A stretch of DNA of 64,000 bases from Ascarosepion bandense. Its lineage: Eukaryota > Mollusca > Cephalopoda > Sepiida > Sepiidae. Each line of letters starts with the position of its first letter. Position 1 is the first letter of the stretch. A program made the translations under genes and the position numbers. The notes below the pieces were generated by a model. That model searched no databases. It had not been told where the DNA came from and saw only the letters and a list, made by a program, of their open reading frames with translations. The stretch spans positions 2,521,001 through 2,585,000 of the forward strand of contig JBBBDQ010001271.1 of assembly GCA_037127315.1 (NCBI GenBank), written 5' to 3'. Positions 10,855 through 21,331 of the stretch are shown one piece after another.

Positions 10855-11065
10855 TCAGTGGAAAATCTTAGCCCAAGTAGGAGCAATGATTCAAACTCCT
10901 AGAGCTTAGTGTCAGCCATGCTGATGTAAACCAAAAATGGTTTCTAAGATAATTAAAGAAAGTAGTTTCATCCTGGAGACTGTAAAATTAACAAGCCATT
11001 TCTTGCCTGAGTTAACAATAGGTTGTAAGTCACTTTTTAGATCAAATTTCATAAATCTAATTGAA
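10855..11065 (-). pseudogene. LINE lineage 1, internal RT fragment
   Basis: The minus frame gives KKWLVNFTVSRMKLLSLI and ETIFGLHQHG, matching KWLVNFNASKTKLLS of the 21332-22687 protein just after its YADD motif. The active site itself is not included. Confidence 0.65.
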
Positions 11066-11284
11066 TTGAATCTAATTGGACACCTCCACAACTGTAGATT
11101 TTTACCAAACAAAACTAAGCTAAGTAAATAATTCTGGTGACTACAATATTGTGAAAAATAGGTATTACTGACTAACTTTATTATGCAGAATGTTTGATTC
11201 TTATGGAGTACTTCAGTATTATAGCCTTTTACCAAACACATTTAAGCTACAACTTAACTACCAAGAATAAATTGTTATAAAAAA

Positions 11285-11475
11285 CTGAAATGCATCCCTG
11301 ACCATGCCAATGCGTCTTTGGATCTCAATGTCACACTTTCTATCCTCTGTCTAAACATTTCCCAGGTATTTAAATTTCTTTATTTGTATTATTTTAGTTT
11401 CTCCAACCTGGAGTTGGCATTTTGGGGTTTTTATTTTGTTAATAATCATGCATTCAGTTTTCTTAGTTTTTTCTT
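11285..11475 (-). mobile_element. RTE-like LINE, internal fragment
   Basis: The minus strand contains the counterpart of TPKCQLQVEETKIKQVKKFK and LTEDGKCDVEIERCIGMAKD seen at 25701-26183. For example, catgccaatgcgtctttgga and ggagttggcattttggggtt are shared. It is a short, frame-broken piece. Confidence 0.65.
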
Positions 11476-13174
11476 TTTGTCTTCTTTAGAAAAGCAGACA
11501 TAACTAATAAAAATGTCATTTTATGAGTCTTGAGCAAGTCAAGACAATCAATATGAATTTTAAAATCTGAAAATTTATGGATATTTATCACGTTTACTAA
11601 AATTAACATTTTTTTGTTTCATTTATACATGTAGACCACAATCTGAACAACACTGATTCCCCATAAACAAACAATACCTGAGAAATGCTGATGTTTGTCA
11701 TAATAGTGTGTTGTATCTTCGTTAGTTGAGTTGTAGCCTACACGGTTTACTGAGGTGTTGGTATCACACGGTTGTATATCTTGGTCTTGGTATATTCAGT
11801 TAGTTACTTGAAATACAATTGCTCTATGGTAGATTCACAGTTGGGCCACTCATTAGATTCGTTATTCGCTGAACTCTAATTATTCTCTATTTGCTCAACC
11901 GCTCAACTCATTAAACCCCATACTTCTGTCTGGTGCTTATATAATTATTTATTGGACACCTGATCGCCTGTGAAATAATCCATTTTTCTTGTATTATTCT
12001 TTCACTGGTGGTCAGTGTCCAAACACACCCATTGGCATTGATACTTCTTCTACAGAACACAGTGGATAGAGAAAAAAATGAAGACAAGGTGTGAATTTCA
12101 AAAAGGAAAACATTATAAAACACAATTTTGGGCTTTAAAAGATAAACTAAAGAAAATATTTGGTGCCAAATATGTTAGTGCTAGAAACAAATCCTTTCTT
12201 TTATAATGGTCATGCCATTCATTACAAAAATTAGTATAGTTCCTACTAGACAGCATTCTGAAAGAACAGTGTTAAGCATAACATTATATTAATGTTGGAA
12301 ATAGAAACTAAAAGACAATCAAATAGACAAAATGTTTAGAATAGCAATGAATATCAATGTCATGAACATGAAAAAACTGACAGTTAAAAATTTCCTTCTC
12401 AAATATATTATCTCCTTTGTCAAGTGAATTGGAATTTTCAAAATGAAAAGTAAACAAAAAATCTAAGCTTTCATTCAGCAATGTAATTAATATAAGAAAA
12501 AGCTTTGTCCAACCTGAACTTTCTTCAAGTCATTGTCTTGTTAGATTTTATTGAGCAACATGATGGATCTTTGGATAACCATTCAGAGGAAATACTAAAA
12601 ATAATGTTGAAACTTACCTGCAAAAAATAAAAAAAAAACAATCAATCAATATTTTATAATCAATAAAAATGATAATTTTTTAAAATAAAAAAATCAGATG
12701 TCAATGTCAAACATTTTAATTTAAAAATTCTGACATTTCTACACAAAAATATTATACTTGTGTATAATCTAACTTCATGTATAGCGTGACATTAAAATTT
12801 ATTTACATTAATTTGAACCCCTTCAAAAAAGAATTACCTGGGTATAGTGCAAGCGGCCATTAAAAATGCATGATTTTTTTATATCTTCAACAAAAAAATA
12901 AATAAATAAATTACCTGTGTATAACATGACCTAATTTTTGCATAAAAAAAATGATCATAAAAACTCACATGACCTTCAAGTATGTCCAGTACAGTACCTG
13001 GCAATGAGCTAGAGAAATTTAAATTAATATCGTTTAATCCCTCAGGTGGTCACTCCCCCAGGCAGTATCTTTCCTTCCAGAGGGGTCTGTGGTAATTACC
13101 CAACTCTCAAGGCATTCGTAAAAGGGGAAGTACTGTGGAGACAGGAAAATTTAATTGAAAACAAAGCAAAAGAG
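11476..13174. other. AT-rich stretch, nothing recognised
   Basis: Many A and T runs and small chance frames. A less AT-rich patch at 13040-13140 contains no motif I recognise. Confidence 0.35.
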
Positions 13175-13615
13175 TACTAGATTGTTATGTGATGACTGTC
13201 CTTTAATATGGCAGGGAATGCTGGACAATCTTATTGAAGATGAAGGAAAGACTTGAAGCAAGTTAAATGTGTGTGGTTCTACAAAAGAATATTGAGGATG
13301 CCATGGACCAAATATGTAATCAAGAACAAGGTTTTGAATAAGAAACTGATAATTAACATCAAGAAAAACAGCTGAAATTTCTGAGATGTGTAATGAAGAA
13401 GGGCTTGGAGAATCTGATACTCCAAATACAGATAGAAAGAAGGAGAGACATGGGAAAGCAATTCATGACATACTTGATAAGCTTTAGCAAATGGATGGAA
13501 GAGTTGTGTTTGGGAGGGGTAACAAGAGAAAGGATGTTAAGTGCTATAAAAGATAGGAAGATGTGCAAGGCCATGATTGCCTACATCCTGAAGGGGCATG
13601 TCACATAGAAGAACT
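13175..13615 (+). pseudogene. RTE-like LINE, C-terminal domain and 3' end, relic
   Basis: Plus-strand frames give the counterparts of ECWTILLKMKERLE, WFYKRILRMPWTKYV, then KKGLENLILQIQIERRR and KAMIAYILKGHVT. The 3' end gggcatgtcacatagaagaa is the lineage signature. There are frameshifts before and after 13393. The piece is 5'-truncated upstream of the C-terminal domain. Confidence 0.75.
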
Positions 13616-13689
13616 GCTTAGGAATACCAGATGCTGTAAGCATGGCTATATGGGGAGAATAATAGATACTGGCTTGAAAAGAAAATATC

Positions 13690-13800
13690 AGAGAGCGGGA
13701 TTTTAATTCCAGTGAAGTTCCTTACATTCACATACACGCAAATATCCTTGGGAAAGGTATGAATCCATCTCCTCTCTAAATGATGAGTTCCTTAAATATG
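13690..13800 (+). repeat. SINE fragment (central part)
   Basis: It carries ttttaattccagtgaagttc, cttacattcacatac and cttgggaaaggtatgaatcc, the run following the B-box in the SINEs at 36490 and 60530. Confidence 0.55.
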
Positions 13801-13959
13801 GGGAAATAGAGTTGTTAGAGTTGCAAAGATAGGCCATCTCATTTGTCAGAGGTCTGGCTCTGTAAAAAATTAAAATTGCTACAAGCTGATCTCCAAAGAT
13901 TGATAAATAAATGGAGGCAAAAATTATTGTCTCATGTTTTCTTGTTTTTTTTAAACAAA

Positions 13960-14140
13960 AGTATAGAGGCACTCAAGATAGAGGCTACTCACTAGCATGA
14001 GTGGCTCTCAAGCCTTATACTAAGTGAACTTAAAGGTATATTGTTAAAATAACAATGAAGGACAATATGAGTGAAAGAGGAGGTGGTAACAAGTGAAGAT
14101 TTTGAAGTTAAGGAGAATAGATATGTGGTGGGTACAAAAT
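13960..14140 (+). repeat. Repeat with gagtggctctcaagccttat, copy 1
   Basis: It is collinear with 14915-15100: actcaagatagagg, gagtggctctcaagccttat, actaagtgaacttaaa and a following gtgaaagaggagg block. The core resembles the lineage-1-like 3' tail at 41930-41965, so it may be a LINE 3' end. Positions 14141-14914 carry only a short GA run (14444-14463) and a patch of unrecognised sequence. Confidence 0.55.
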
Positions 14141-14914
14141 AAAAATAACTTTCTTTTCTTCACTATTTTCAGGTTAATGACTCAGTGCAAAAAATGTTTT
14201 TTGATCAATAGAAAAAAGGATTTTCTCCGTACTGAGGAAACAACTAAGGTAAAATTTTGGGAACTAGTCTAAAATATTTAATAACAAATGAAAGAGTAGT
14301 AATAACAGAAAACAACAAATTGAACTTTTAATGACCAGTGTCATATTTCTTTCTGCCCCAAAATGTAGTTGTGCTTGGAGCCAAGTTGGCAACTTATTAA
14401 TGCCCTCAGTCAGTATCAGTCACACACAGGGAGTTAGAGAAAAGTGAGTGAGTGAGAGAGAGAGTCCAACATGTCTGAATAATGCCAATGCCAAATTACA
14501 TGCTGATACAATATCAAACTCTAATGACAACTGGGGAATTTCAACAAACACTGTTCAACTGATATGCTAAGTACCTTAAAGTATATCTTATTTATGTTGA
14601 ATACAGTTGTATAACTTTTAAGTGAAAAACAAACTCTCTCAAATTATTTTAAGCATTTTGGAAATTTATTCCGTGTCAGATAATTTAATTATGAACATTT
14701 TCTCTTCTTGACTATTCATCAAATCTAGGAACTTTTAATGTTTGATTACTTGTCATGAAACAAGCTACCGACAACAACAAATGTGTAAATTTGTAAGTAA
14801 AATCTTTATCTTGTGTTGTTAAAAATACCCACGTGTGTTTCCTCATCATTATTCTTACATTACCTTCAAATATCCATTGACACTTGACTTCAAGAGGTTT
14901 CGAATTTTTCTTGG

Positions 14915-15100
14915 ATTTTTAAACCTCAAGATAGAGGTTACTTATTTTTTGTGAAGAACCACTACCATGAGTGGCTCTCAAGCCTTATACTAGGTAAACT
15001 TAAAATTATCTTGTTAAAATATCAATGGTGGATAAAGGGTAATATGAATGAAAGAGGAGATAGTAAAAAGTGAAGATTATGAGGTTAAGGATAATAGATA
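14915..15100 (+). repeat. Repeat with gagtggctctcaagccttat, copy 2
   Basis: It aligns with 13960-14140 over nearly its full length, with one short insertion (ttattttttgtgaag). It borders the minus-strand LINE relic that follows. Confidence 0.55.
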
Positions 15101-15925
15101 ATCCATTGCTACTTGATTTGGATGAGGTTTGGATTGTAGTGTTTGATGTATCATCCATGCAGCAAGTCTTGGGAGAAAGATTTTTGATTGAAACTTTCTT
15201 CTAGTGAATGTCTAAGCAGTAAAGATTTTAACTGCTGGGGCTAAAGAATGGAGTTCATCTGAACATTTGCCATAGAAATAAAAATAGATGAGTGATAAGG
15301 TTGAAAATATTTAGTCGGTGGGAAAAGAAGAGAATGCCTTTGCCACAAGACTGCAAAATTCTTTTGAACTCTGTCAAGTCTGGAGAGAGAGAACCATGCA
15401 GTTCCAACCCAGACATTGAAACAAGACTTAATTATTGATCTAACCTGACCACAACAAAAATAAAGCATGGAAGAAAAATTTGTGTACTTTCTGGAAGAAC
15501 AGAATGAACTATTTTTCTATAATATTTAGCAATTGATCATATATGACTTGAGGTCTAAAGTGAACTTGAAACCCAATAGATGTTCAAAGCAGAGAGCCTC
15601 ATTGAAAGTGCAACCATTAATCACAACTGGAGAAAACTCAGTGTACTGTGACACATGAAGTGGCTCTGCTTTACTTACTAAAGTATGAAATGAATTATGA
15701 CAACTAATGTCTTGAAATCTAGTTAGAAAATTGCCCTCAATAAATGATAACAGGGAAAAAGACTGTGTTTGGTGCTGTCAGTATCTATTTGTACAAATGC
15801 TGACCTAACAAAGTATCGTGCACAAATGGCTGAATCAAGCAATAAGATATGACCTATGTTCAAACATTCTCGACATCTTTCTTCAATAACTGACTTAAGT
15901 AATATCACACATCCAATGGTGTTGT
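14985..15925 (-). pseudogene. LINE lineage 1-type reverse transcriptase, C-terminal relic
   Basis: The minus strand yields, in order, VINGCTFNEALCFEHLLGF, FTLDLKSYMI, SIIKSCFNVWVGTAW and SLSRLDRVQKNF, then a decayed FYKYF block. This matches the part after the active site in Jockey/CR1-type LINEs (bilayer of LGLTFSADLKWNDYI, IRPCIEYCCHIW and LLDKIQRR in the 21 kb copy). Sequence identity to the 21 kb element is low, so it is a different subfamily. Several stops and frameshifts are present. Confidence 0.65.
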
Positions 15926-16299
15926 ATTGTTGTTGTGTCTACTTTAATTAACTTTTAGTGATCAACATAAAAGTGCCAGTTTCTTGTTTGACTTTTCAGC
16001 CAGAACATTGGACTGGGGGCCAACTAATCGCTATTTCCATCTTGAGTTCATTAATAATAGGAAGCATCTAAGAATGAAAAGATCTAATTTTACACTTTTA
16101 TTTTAAGCAATGAGTTCAGAGCAAGAAAAAAATGTTGCATAATATAATCAAAAGTACATTCATTATTTCATATATTAATGCAAATCAAATAATCACAATT
16201 ATTTCATGAGAAAATTATGAGCACACTGAACATCTTTAGCCCTATCAGAAGTTTATCTTATTCAGATTAACATGCTTCATACATTGTATAGACAAAAGA

Positions 16300-17100
16300 A
16301 AAGATTATTGAACTACTGTGTAATATCAATCCTTCTATAAAGCAGTGAATATTGAACTTCTACACAGAGGAAAAAAAAGACTTGAAGTAAGAGAAACATG
16401 GTTCTACAGAAGGATATTGAGAATACAAGGGAAGGAACTTTAATATAATATCAGCCCCCCTAACTGGGAGTTAATGTTGGACACTTTCCTTAAAGTTGGA
16501 AAGATGACTTGAGGTAACAGAGATGTAGTTCTACTGTGAAATGTTGAGAAAACAAGGTAAGAAACTCTAATATAATATCAATCCTCCTAGATGGAAGTGA
16601 ATGTTGGACACTTTCCTTACACATGAAATGAAAACTTGAGGTAACAGAGACATGGTTCTACAGAAGGATATTGAGAATACAAGGGATAAAACTCAAATAT
16701 AATATCAATCCTCTTAACTGGTTGGTAATGTTGGACACTTTCCTTAAAGATAAAGATAAAACTTATGCTGTTTTATAGATAGAATCTGCAAATACTGTCG
16801 CTGGAACAAACAAAGTTTTAAGGAAAATGAAAACAAAAACAGCACTTGTACTTAGAATCAGAAAAAAGACAACTGAATTTTCTATGACATAATGAAAAAA
16901 GGGGTCTTTGGAGGATTTCATATTCACAATACATACTGAAGGCAGTAGGAAAAGAGTGCTTCATCTATATAATACCTTTGAGTAAATGGATGGTAGAACG
17001 GAATCTTGGAGTGAGAGCAAAAAGACAACCATTACTACAAAAAATAGGAAACCATGGTGAGCCATGAGCACTGACATCAGAAGGATGAAGAAGAAGAAAT
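16300..17100 (+). pseudogene. RTE-like LINE C-terminal domain with internal triplication
   Basis: The counterpart of ECWTLSLKMKERLEVTETWF then YRRILRIQG is present three times, at about 16379, 16505 and 16633 (periods 126 and 128 bases), plus a partial unit before. Unit landmarks are ttggacactttccttaaag, acttgaggtaacagaga and gttctacagaaggatattga. After the last unit the RTE C-terminus continues once (KKTTEFSMT, GGFHIHNTY, LSKWMVERNLGVRAKRQ) to the 3' end near 17090. All copies are frame-broken. Confidence 0.75.
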
Positions 17101-17535
17101 ATAGTGCTAATGATTTTCTTGGCAACATACATAATATGTAAGGAAGAAAGAGATTGTCCATGGTGAAGAAATCAGTTAAACATTTCTGATAAAATACAAT
17201 TGTTATTATATATAATGTAAATGTGTTGCTAAAGATTTTACTATCAAAGTGCAATGAATATAAAAAAAAATACTGGGATTTAAGGAAAACATTACTAACT
17301 GAATAGAGCTATGTATAACATTGTATTAAACATCAGGAAAAAAGTGAATGCTATGATTAGGAATTAAGGTAAACATTATAGAATACTTAACAGCTATTAT
17401 TTCTTTCATGTAAATGCTCTGCAAGCCCTATAAACGAGATTAAAGAGAAGACAATGAGACAGCTGATGACAATTCTGAAAGAGCACTATACAGACTGTAT
17501 TGGAATGTGGAAGGATGATTATTTTCTAATCATAC
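17101..17535. other. AT-rich stretch, nothing recognised
   Basis: A 97-codon hydrophobic minus frame overlapping 16961-17254 is antisense to the RTE tail and T-rich sequence, and is not a supported gene. Confidence 0.4.
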
Positions 17536-17805
17536 AAAGCAGTAAAGCAACTAAGACACAAGGAGTTACATAATGTGGAAGAATTAGGAATAGAAATATT
17601 AATGAGTGGGAAGAGAAAAGTGTAATCAGAAGACCAGTAGATAGCAATTGATATGGCATTTAAATTTTTACAGATTAAAGTTAGCTGAAAAGCATGGAGT
17701 TGGAAGGGAGTTCTACAAGTGAGAAGTGTAAGAAAAGAAACTCTTATAGAACTTAGTTATATCTAGCCAGCTAAACTGTAAATGGAGGAGATTTTGATGT
17801 TAGTC
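17536..17805 (-). mobile_element. LINE lineage 1, 3' part (split by a SINE)
   Basis: The minus-strand 3' end begins with agcagtaaagcaactaagac. It continues through gcatttaaatttttacagat and gggagttctacaagtgagaa, collinear with the copies at 33000 and 44380. It resumes at 18106 beyond the SINE. Confidence 0.6.
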
Positions 17806-18105
17806 TAATCAGTCAGTTAAGTGCCATATGTAATAAATGCTTCGGCGATCATGTCTTGAAAGAAACATGACTGACTGGGCAGAAGATTCTTCTGCAGTAG
17901 GTTACCATTACTTTGTACGGTAGACTGGTTGCCAACCAAGGCTATAGAACTCAATCTATCCTGCTATTTAACCCATAATTGGATGGAAGATACAGATTAA
18001 TACCTTTCCCAAGTGTATTTGCATGTAAGTGAATGCAAGGAATTCAAACTTGGCACCATAATTTCTCGTTCTAAGTTGATATCCACTGCACCACAACTGC
18101 GGTTA
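17806..18105 (-). repeat. Full-length tRNA-derived SINE inside a LINE
   Basis: Read on the minus strand it starts with the A-box-like tggtgcagtggatatcaact and a B-box-like aagtttgaattcc. It runs on through cttgggaaaggtattaatct, gggttaaatagcaggatag and ttggcaaccagtctaccg, to a conserved end: agacatgatcgccgaagc and ggcacttaactgactgat. Length is about 300 bases. The same body is present at 30602-30908 (minus) and 36490-36762 (plus). It interrupts a lineage-1 LINE at 17805/18106. A clear target duplication was not found. Confidence 0.7.
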
Positions 18106-18440
18106 AATTAAAAAAGTCTAGGAACCAAAGTGAAGAGCTTATTTGAAAAATAACCACAGAAGTATTTATAGAAAACGCACAGAGAGGCAACTTTATAGTA
18201 GTAAAAAAGTGATTGACACTGAGAGCCTAAATCAAGACCAATAATATTGCTGATTCTTTTTGGGATTTTATGAAAGAACTCAAGGGAAATAGCAGTAGCA
18301 CTAGACCATGGAATAAGTTATATGATCACAAGGAGAAGACTTTGAAAAAGAATAAGGTATCATTATTTGAGGTAGGCTATTTTTTGACTAATCTTAGAAG
18401 GAATGATCCTTTCTAACCAAACTTTGTCTCTCAAAATTTA
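18106..18440 (-). mobile_element. LINE lineage 1, C-terminal part (split by a SINE)
   Basis: It continues the 17536-17805 copy: aagtctaggaaccaaagtga, gagcttatttgaaaaataac and cacagaagtatttatag correspond in reverse to the YKYFHG and SDEL blocks. The upstream part gctgattctttttgggattt matches the region of the LLDKIQRR codons. Frame-broken. Confidence 0.6.
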
Positions 18441-18594
18441 TCTGCTTTCTATCCAAAGTAGTTGCCTGTTTTTAGTGATACCAATGATTAGTGCGTTCAG
18501 CCTGCTTTTAGCATGTTGATTTTCATGTCAATTAGAAAGTAACCAGGCAGATGCTTCTAAATTATGTAGCTGTTGCTAGAGCATCTTGATATAA

Positions 18595-19315
18595 TCCATT
18601 CTTTTGTCAGGTTTAAATGCAAGCATATAAAAGGTCATGTGTAGAATCTCAACAGAATTTCAAAAGCAGCATTTTGGATTTAAGTGATTTTATAAAAACT
18701 GAAGACAAATCTGGTTTCTCATATTTGTTATTGTAGAATCATTTTTTTTTTGTCATTTATTACCTGTTTTCAATCTGTTTTTTTAAAGCTTTAATTTTTT
18801 TACTGTTTTACTCTAAGCAAGGCAATAAAGCCACTAAGATACAAGTGGTTACTGAATGTGAAAGAATATGAGAAAAAGTAAACCATTGATAAGAGAAAAC
18901 AAAAAAACCAAACAGGTATTAAGAAGATTATTTCTCATATTCTTTCATATTCAATAACTACTTGTATCTTAGTGGCTTTATTGCCTTGCTTGGAGTAAAA
19001 CTATTAAAAACTACTTTAAAAAACAGATTGAAAACAGGTAGCAAGCAAAATATATCTTTTTAACTGAAAATCTTAATACTAACTCATAATTGCAAAAATA
19101 TAAATTTACAATAACAAATATGAGAAACTAGATTTGTTTTCAGTGTTTATAAAATGACCTAAATCCAAAATACTGATCTTGAAAATCAGAAAGAAATGAT
19201 GACAAGAAGTTAATTTTCATATCTGCGCATACAAAGCAGTTGCTATTCTATACATGACATTTTATATGCTTGCATTTAAACCTGACAAAAGGATAGATTA
19301 TATCAGGATATAATT
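18595..19315. repeat. Long inverted repeat
   Basis: The left arm (about 18595-18880) and right arm (about 18933-19315) are reverse complements. Landmarks are gtcaggtttaaatgcaagca at 18607 facing tgcttgcatttaaacctgac at 19270, and gcaataaagccactaagata facing cttagtggctttattgcctt. The loop is about 55 bases. The right arm has about 90 extra bases near 19175-19260. The inner parts resemble lineage-1 LINE 3' ends facing each other. Confidence 0.75.
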
Positions 19316-19389
19316 GTCGAATCTGGTTTTCAAGGTCACACAGCTGATAGTAAAAAAATTTCAAATATTGGAAAGTTAAGAAAGAAGTA

Positions 19390-19510
19390 TCCTTTAAAAC
19401 CTGTAGCAGGGTTTGGGAGCGATGTGAGAAAAAGTGTTAAAAGTTACAAGGGATAGGGGAATGTAGAGGGCTATGTCCTGAAGAGACACAGCGTATAAAA
19501 GAAGAAAAAA
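19390..19510 (+). mobile_element. RTE-like LINE, 3' end fragment
   Basis: It ends with gtagagggctatgtcctgaa then gagacacagcgtataaaagaagaa, matching the MIAYVLKGHGT codons and 3' tail of the RTE-like family. The following 19511-19749 is AT-rich without recognised content. Confidence 0.55.
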
Positions 19511-19749
19511 AAAGACTAACATGAAAAATGAAGAGCTAAAAATATTTAATGTGTATGTCTGTTCATTTTAGAACGAGTAATATTTTGATTTTTTTTTTAA
19601 ACCTTTTTTAGTTGTCACCAACCAACAGTTGATCAATAAGTTCTAGAACTAACCAATTTCTGCAGAATTTTTTTTTTACATTTTTTTCATACATGTGAAC
19701 TGAAATTTGGAAATCCTTGTGATATTTATTTCTAATATCAACTTAATTG

Positions 19750-20235
19750 GCAGTACAGACCCCCAGCACCAATTCAATAATGCTTCATCAATCTTTTTTT
19801 GAGAGAAAGATCTGTAGCAGCCACAGATCTATTTCCTTTCACGAATCAGTGCCCCCGACGGGAGATTCGGTCACTCACTGACCAATCAACGGGAGGAGTG
19901 CATTGATTCCTCTCTAGAACTATTTTTCCTAGTCCTGTTTGTAGAACAGAGGAAAGCCAGAGAGAGCTATGAGCCCGCGGCAGTAACAGACGTCTCTTTC
20001 ACATCGCTGCCACTGATTCCCCATGGAATGCTTTCGCGGAAGACGCTGCTGCTAGCTTCACCATGGACACTGACATACTATCTGCTGCTAGCTTCACCAT
20101 GGACACTTACATACTACCAATCTTGTACGTTTACCATGTAATAAACCATTCTTTGTTGTTGTTCTAAAAGCAAGTTTCGTCATTCATTTGTGTGCCAAAA
20201 AAATATAGTGTTGGGGAAATTAAGCATTTCCCATA
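19750..20235 (+). repeat. Less AT-rich block, possible solo LTR
   Basis: The base composition differs sharply from both flanks (cgacgggag, gagcccgcggcag, ttcgcggaagacg). A 36-base direct duplication lies at 20046-20081 and 20082-20117 (both start ctgctgctagcttcacc). A polyadenylation-like gtaataaacc follows at about 20138. The block ends near ggggaaattaagcatttccc. Promoter-rich body, AATAAA and then a short downstream part is the order of a retroviral-type LTR, but clean TG...CA ends and a target duplication were not found. Confidence 0.35.
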
Positions 20236-20247
20236 ATCCTATAGATC

Positions 20248-20620
20248 TTTTATGTGCCATGTCCTTTCAGGATTTGGTCAGTCAAATTACAATTTTACAA
20301 TTTCCTGTTTTCTTTTTATTGCTCTAAGTAACCTTTGACCCTTTACTAGCCTTATTTGTCTTTGTTCTGCCATTCCTTCATGCAAACTCATTAGACAAAT
20401 AGATACATGAATAGCCTTAAATATAAGCAGACAGATATGAATAGATGTGTGCCAATATGTGAGATGTGAGGTATAGAGAGATATGAATAGCCTAAGATAT
20501 AAACGGACAGTTATAAAGTGATATGAACTGACAGATATTAATAGATACTAAAAGAAATATTTATATAGATATGAAGAGAATAAAATGAATAAATTTGAAG
20601 AGTTTGAATTTTGTTTAATG
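20248..20620 (+). repeat. Dispersed repeat Y, copy 1
   Basis: It is collinear with 63208-63590: cttttatgtgccatgtcctt, taagtaacctttg, accctttactagccttattt, gccattccttcatgcaaact and aatagatacatgaatagcct. It begins with the reverse complement of the RTE-like 3' end (tatgtgccatgtcctttcag), and ends in GATA-like ATGAATAGAT repeats. Confidence 0.7.
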
Positions 20621-20779
20621 GCATATCAACCTCTATGGCTTACTTAAATCCAAAAAGTTGAGTTTTTATGGTATTTTTTATAGTCAGTTATAGCGAGAAA
20701 GTTGATTTAGTCAGATTTTGATGAAAAATTTTATTTTTTATTTTTTTATTTTAGAAAACTGAAGATGTCTTCTTCTTGT

Positions 20780-21150
20780 ATTCAAAAATGTATTGCTGGT
20801 AATTTTTTTCCTTCAAAAATGTGTTATGGTAATAATTTTTTTCCTCAAAAATGTATTGCTGGAAATATTTTTCCTTCAAAAATGTAAATTTTTCTATAAA
20901 TGTGTATTTTTTATGAATATATTTCTATAAAAGTGTATATTTATACTTTCATAGTGTTTTGACCCCAGTTTGGGAGTTAACTATTTACCCATAGCTAGGA
21001 TTCTAACAGATGCTACCACTTTGAGTCAGAGTGGACCTGGGAACAACAGAAATTAAGAGGTGGTTCCATGCTTCTCACAACCTTCAAATCAGAGACCTTG
21101 CTACCGGATGCAGTTTACCATCATACACAGAACCTATATTTAGGAAAGGC
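20780..21150 (+). repeat. Dispersed repeat X, copy 2
   Basis: It starts with three or four imperfect 35-40-base units built on cttcaaaaatgtattgctgg. Then it follows copy 1 (7080-7450): attaagaggtggttccatgc and ggatgcagtttaccatcata. This copy lacks the RTE-like 3' tail. Confidence 0.6.
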
Positions 21151-21331
21151 TACTTGTATATTAGAAATTAAAGAGGAATATATATAACAGGCATAAAATA
21201 TATATTATTTTAACAATATATGTTTGACAGAAGAACTGCTGTTTAAATATATCAAATATTTCTGCATGTAACATTTCAAAAATTGCAGATATTATACACT
21301 GAGAATGAGGTGGAGATAGACTTTGATCTGA

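Noticed and set aside
16961..17254. Hydrophobic 97-codon minus frame as a membrane protein
   Set aside because: It lies antisense to an RTE 3' end and to A-rich DNA, which gives F, L and I codons in reverse.
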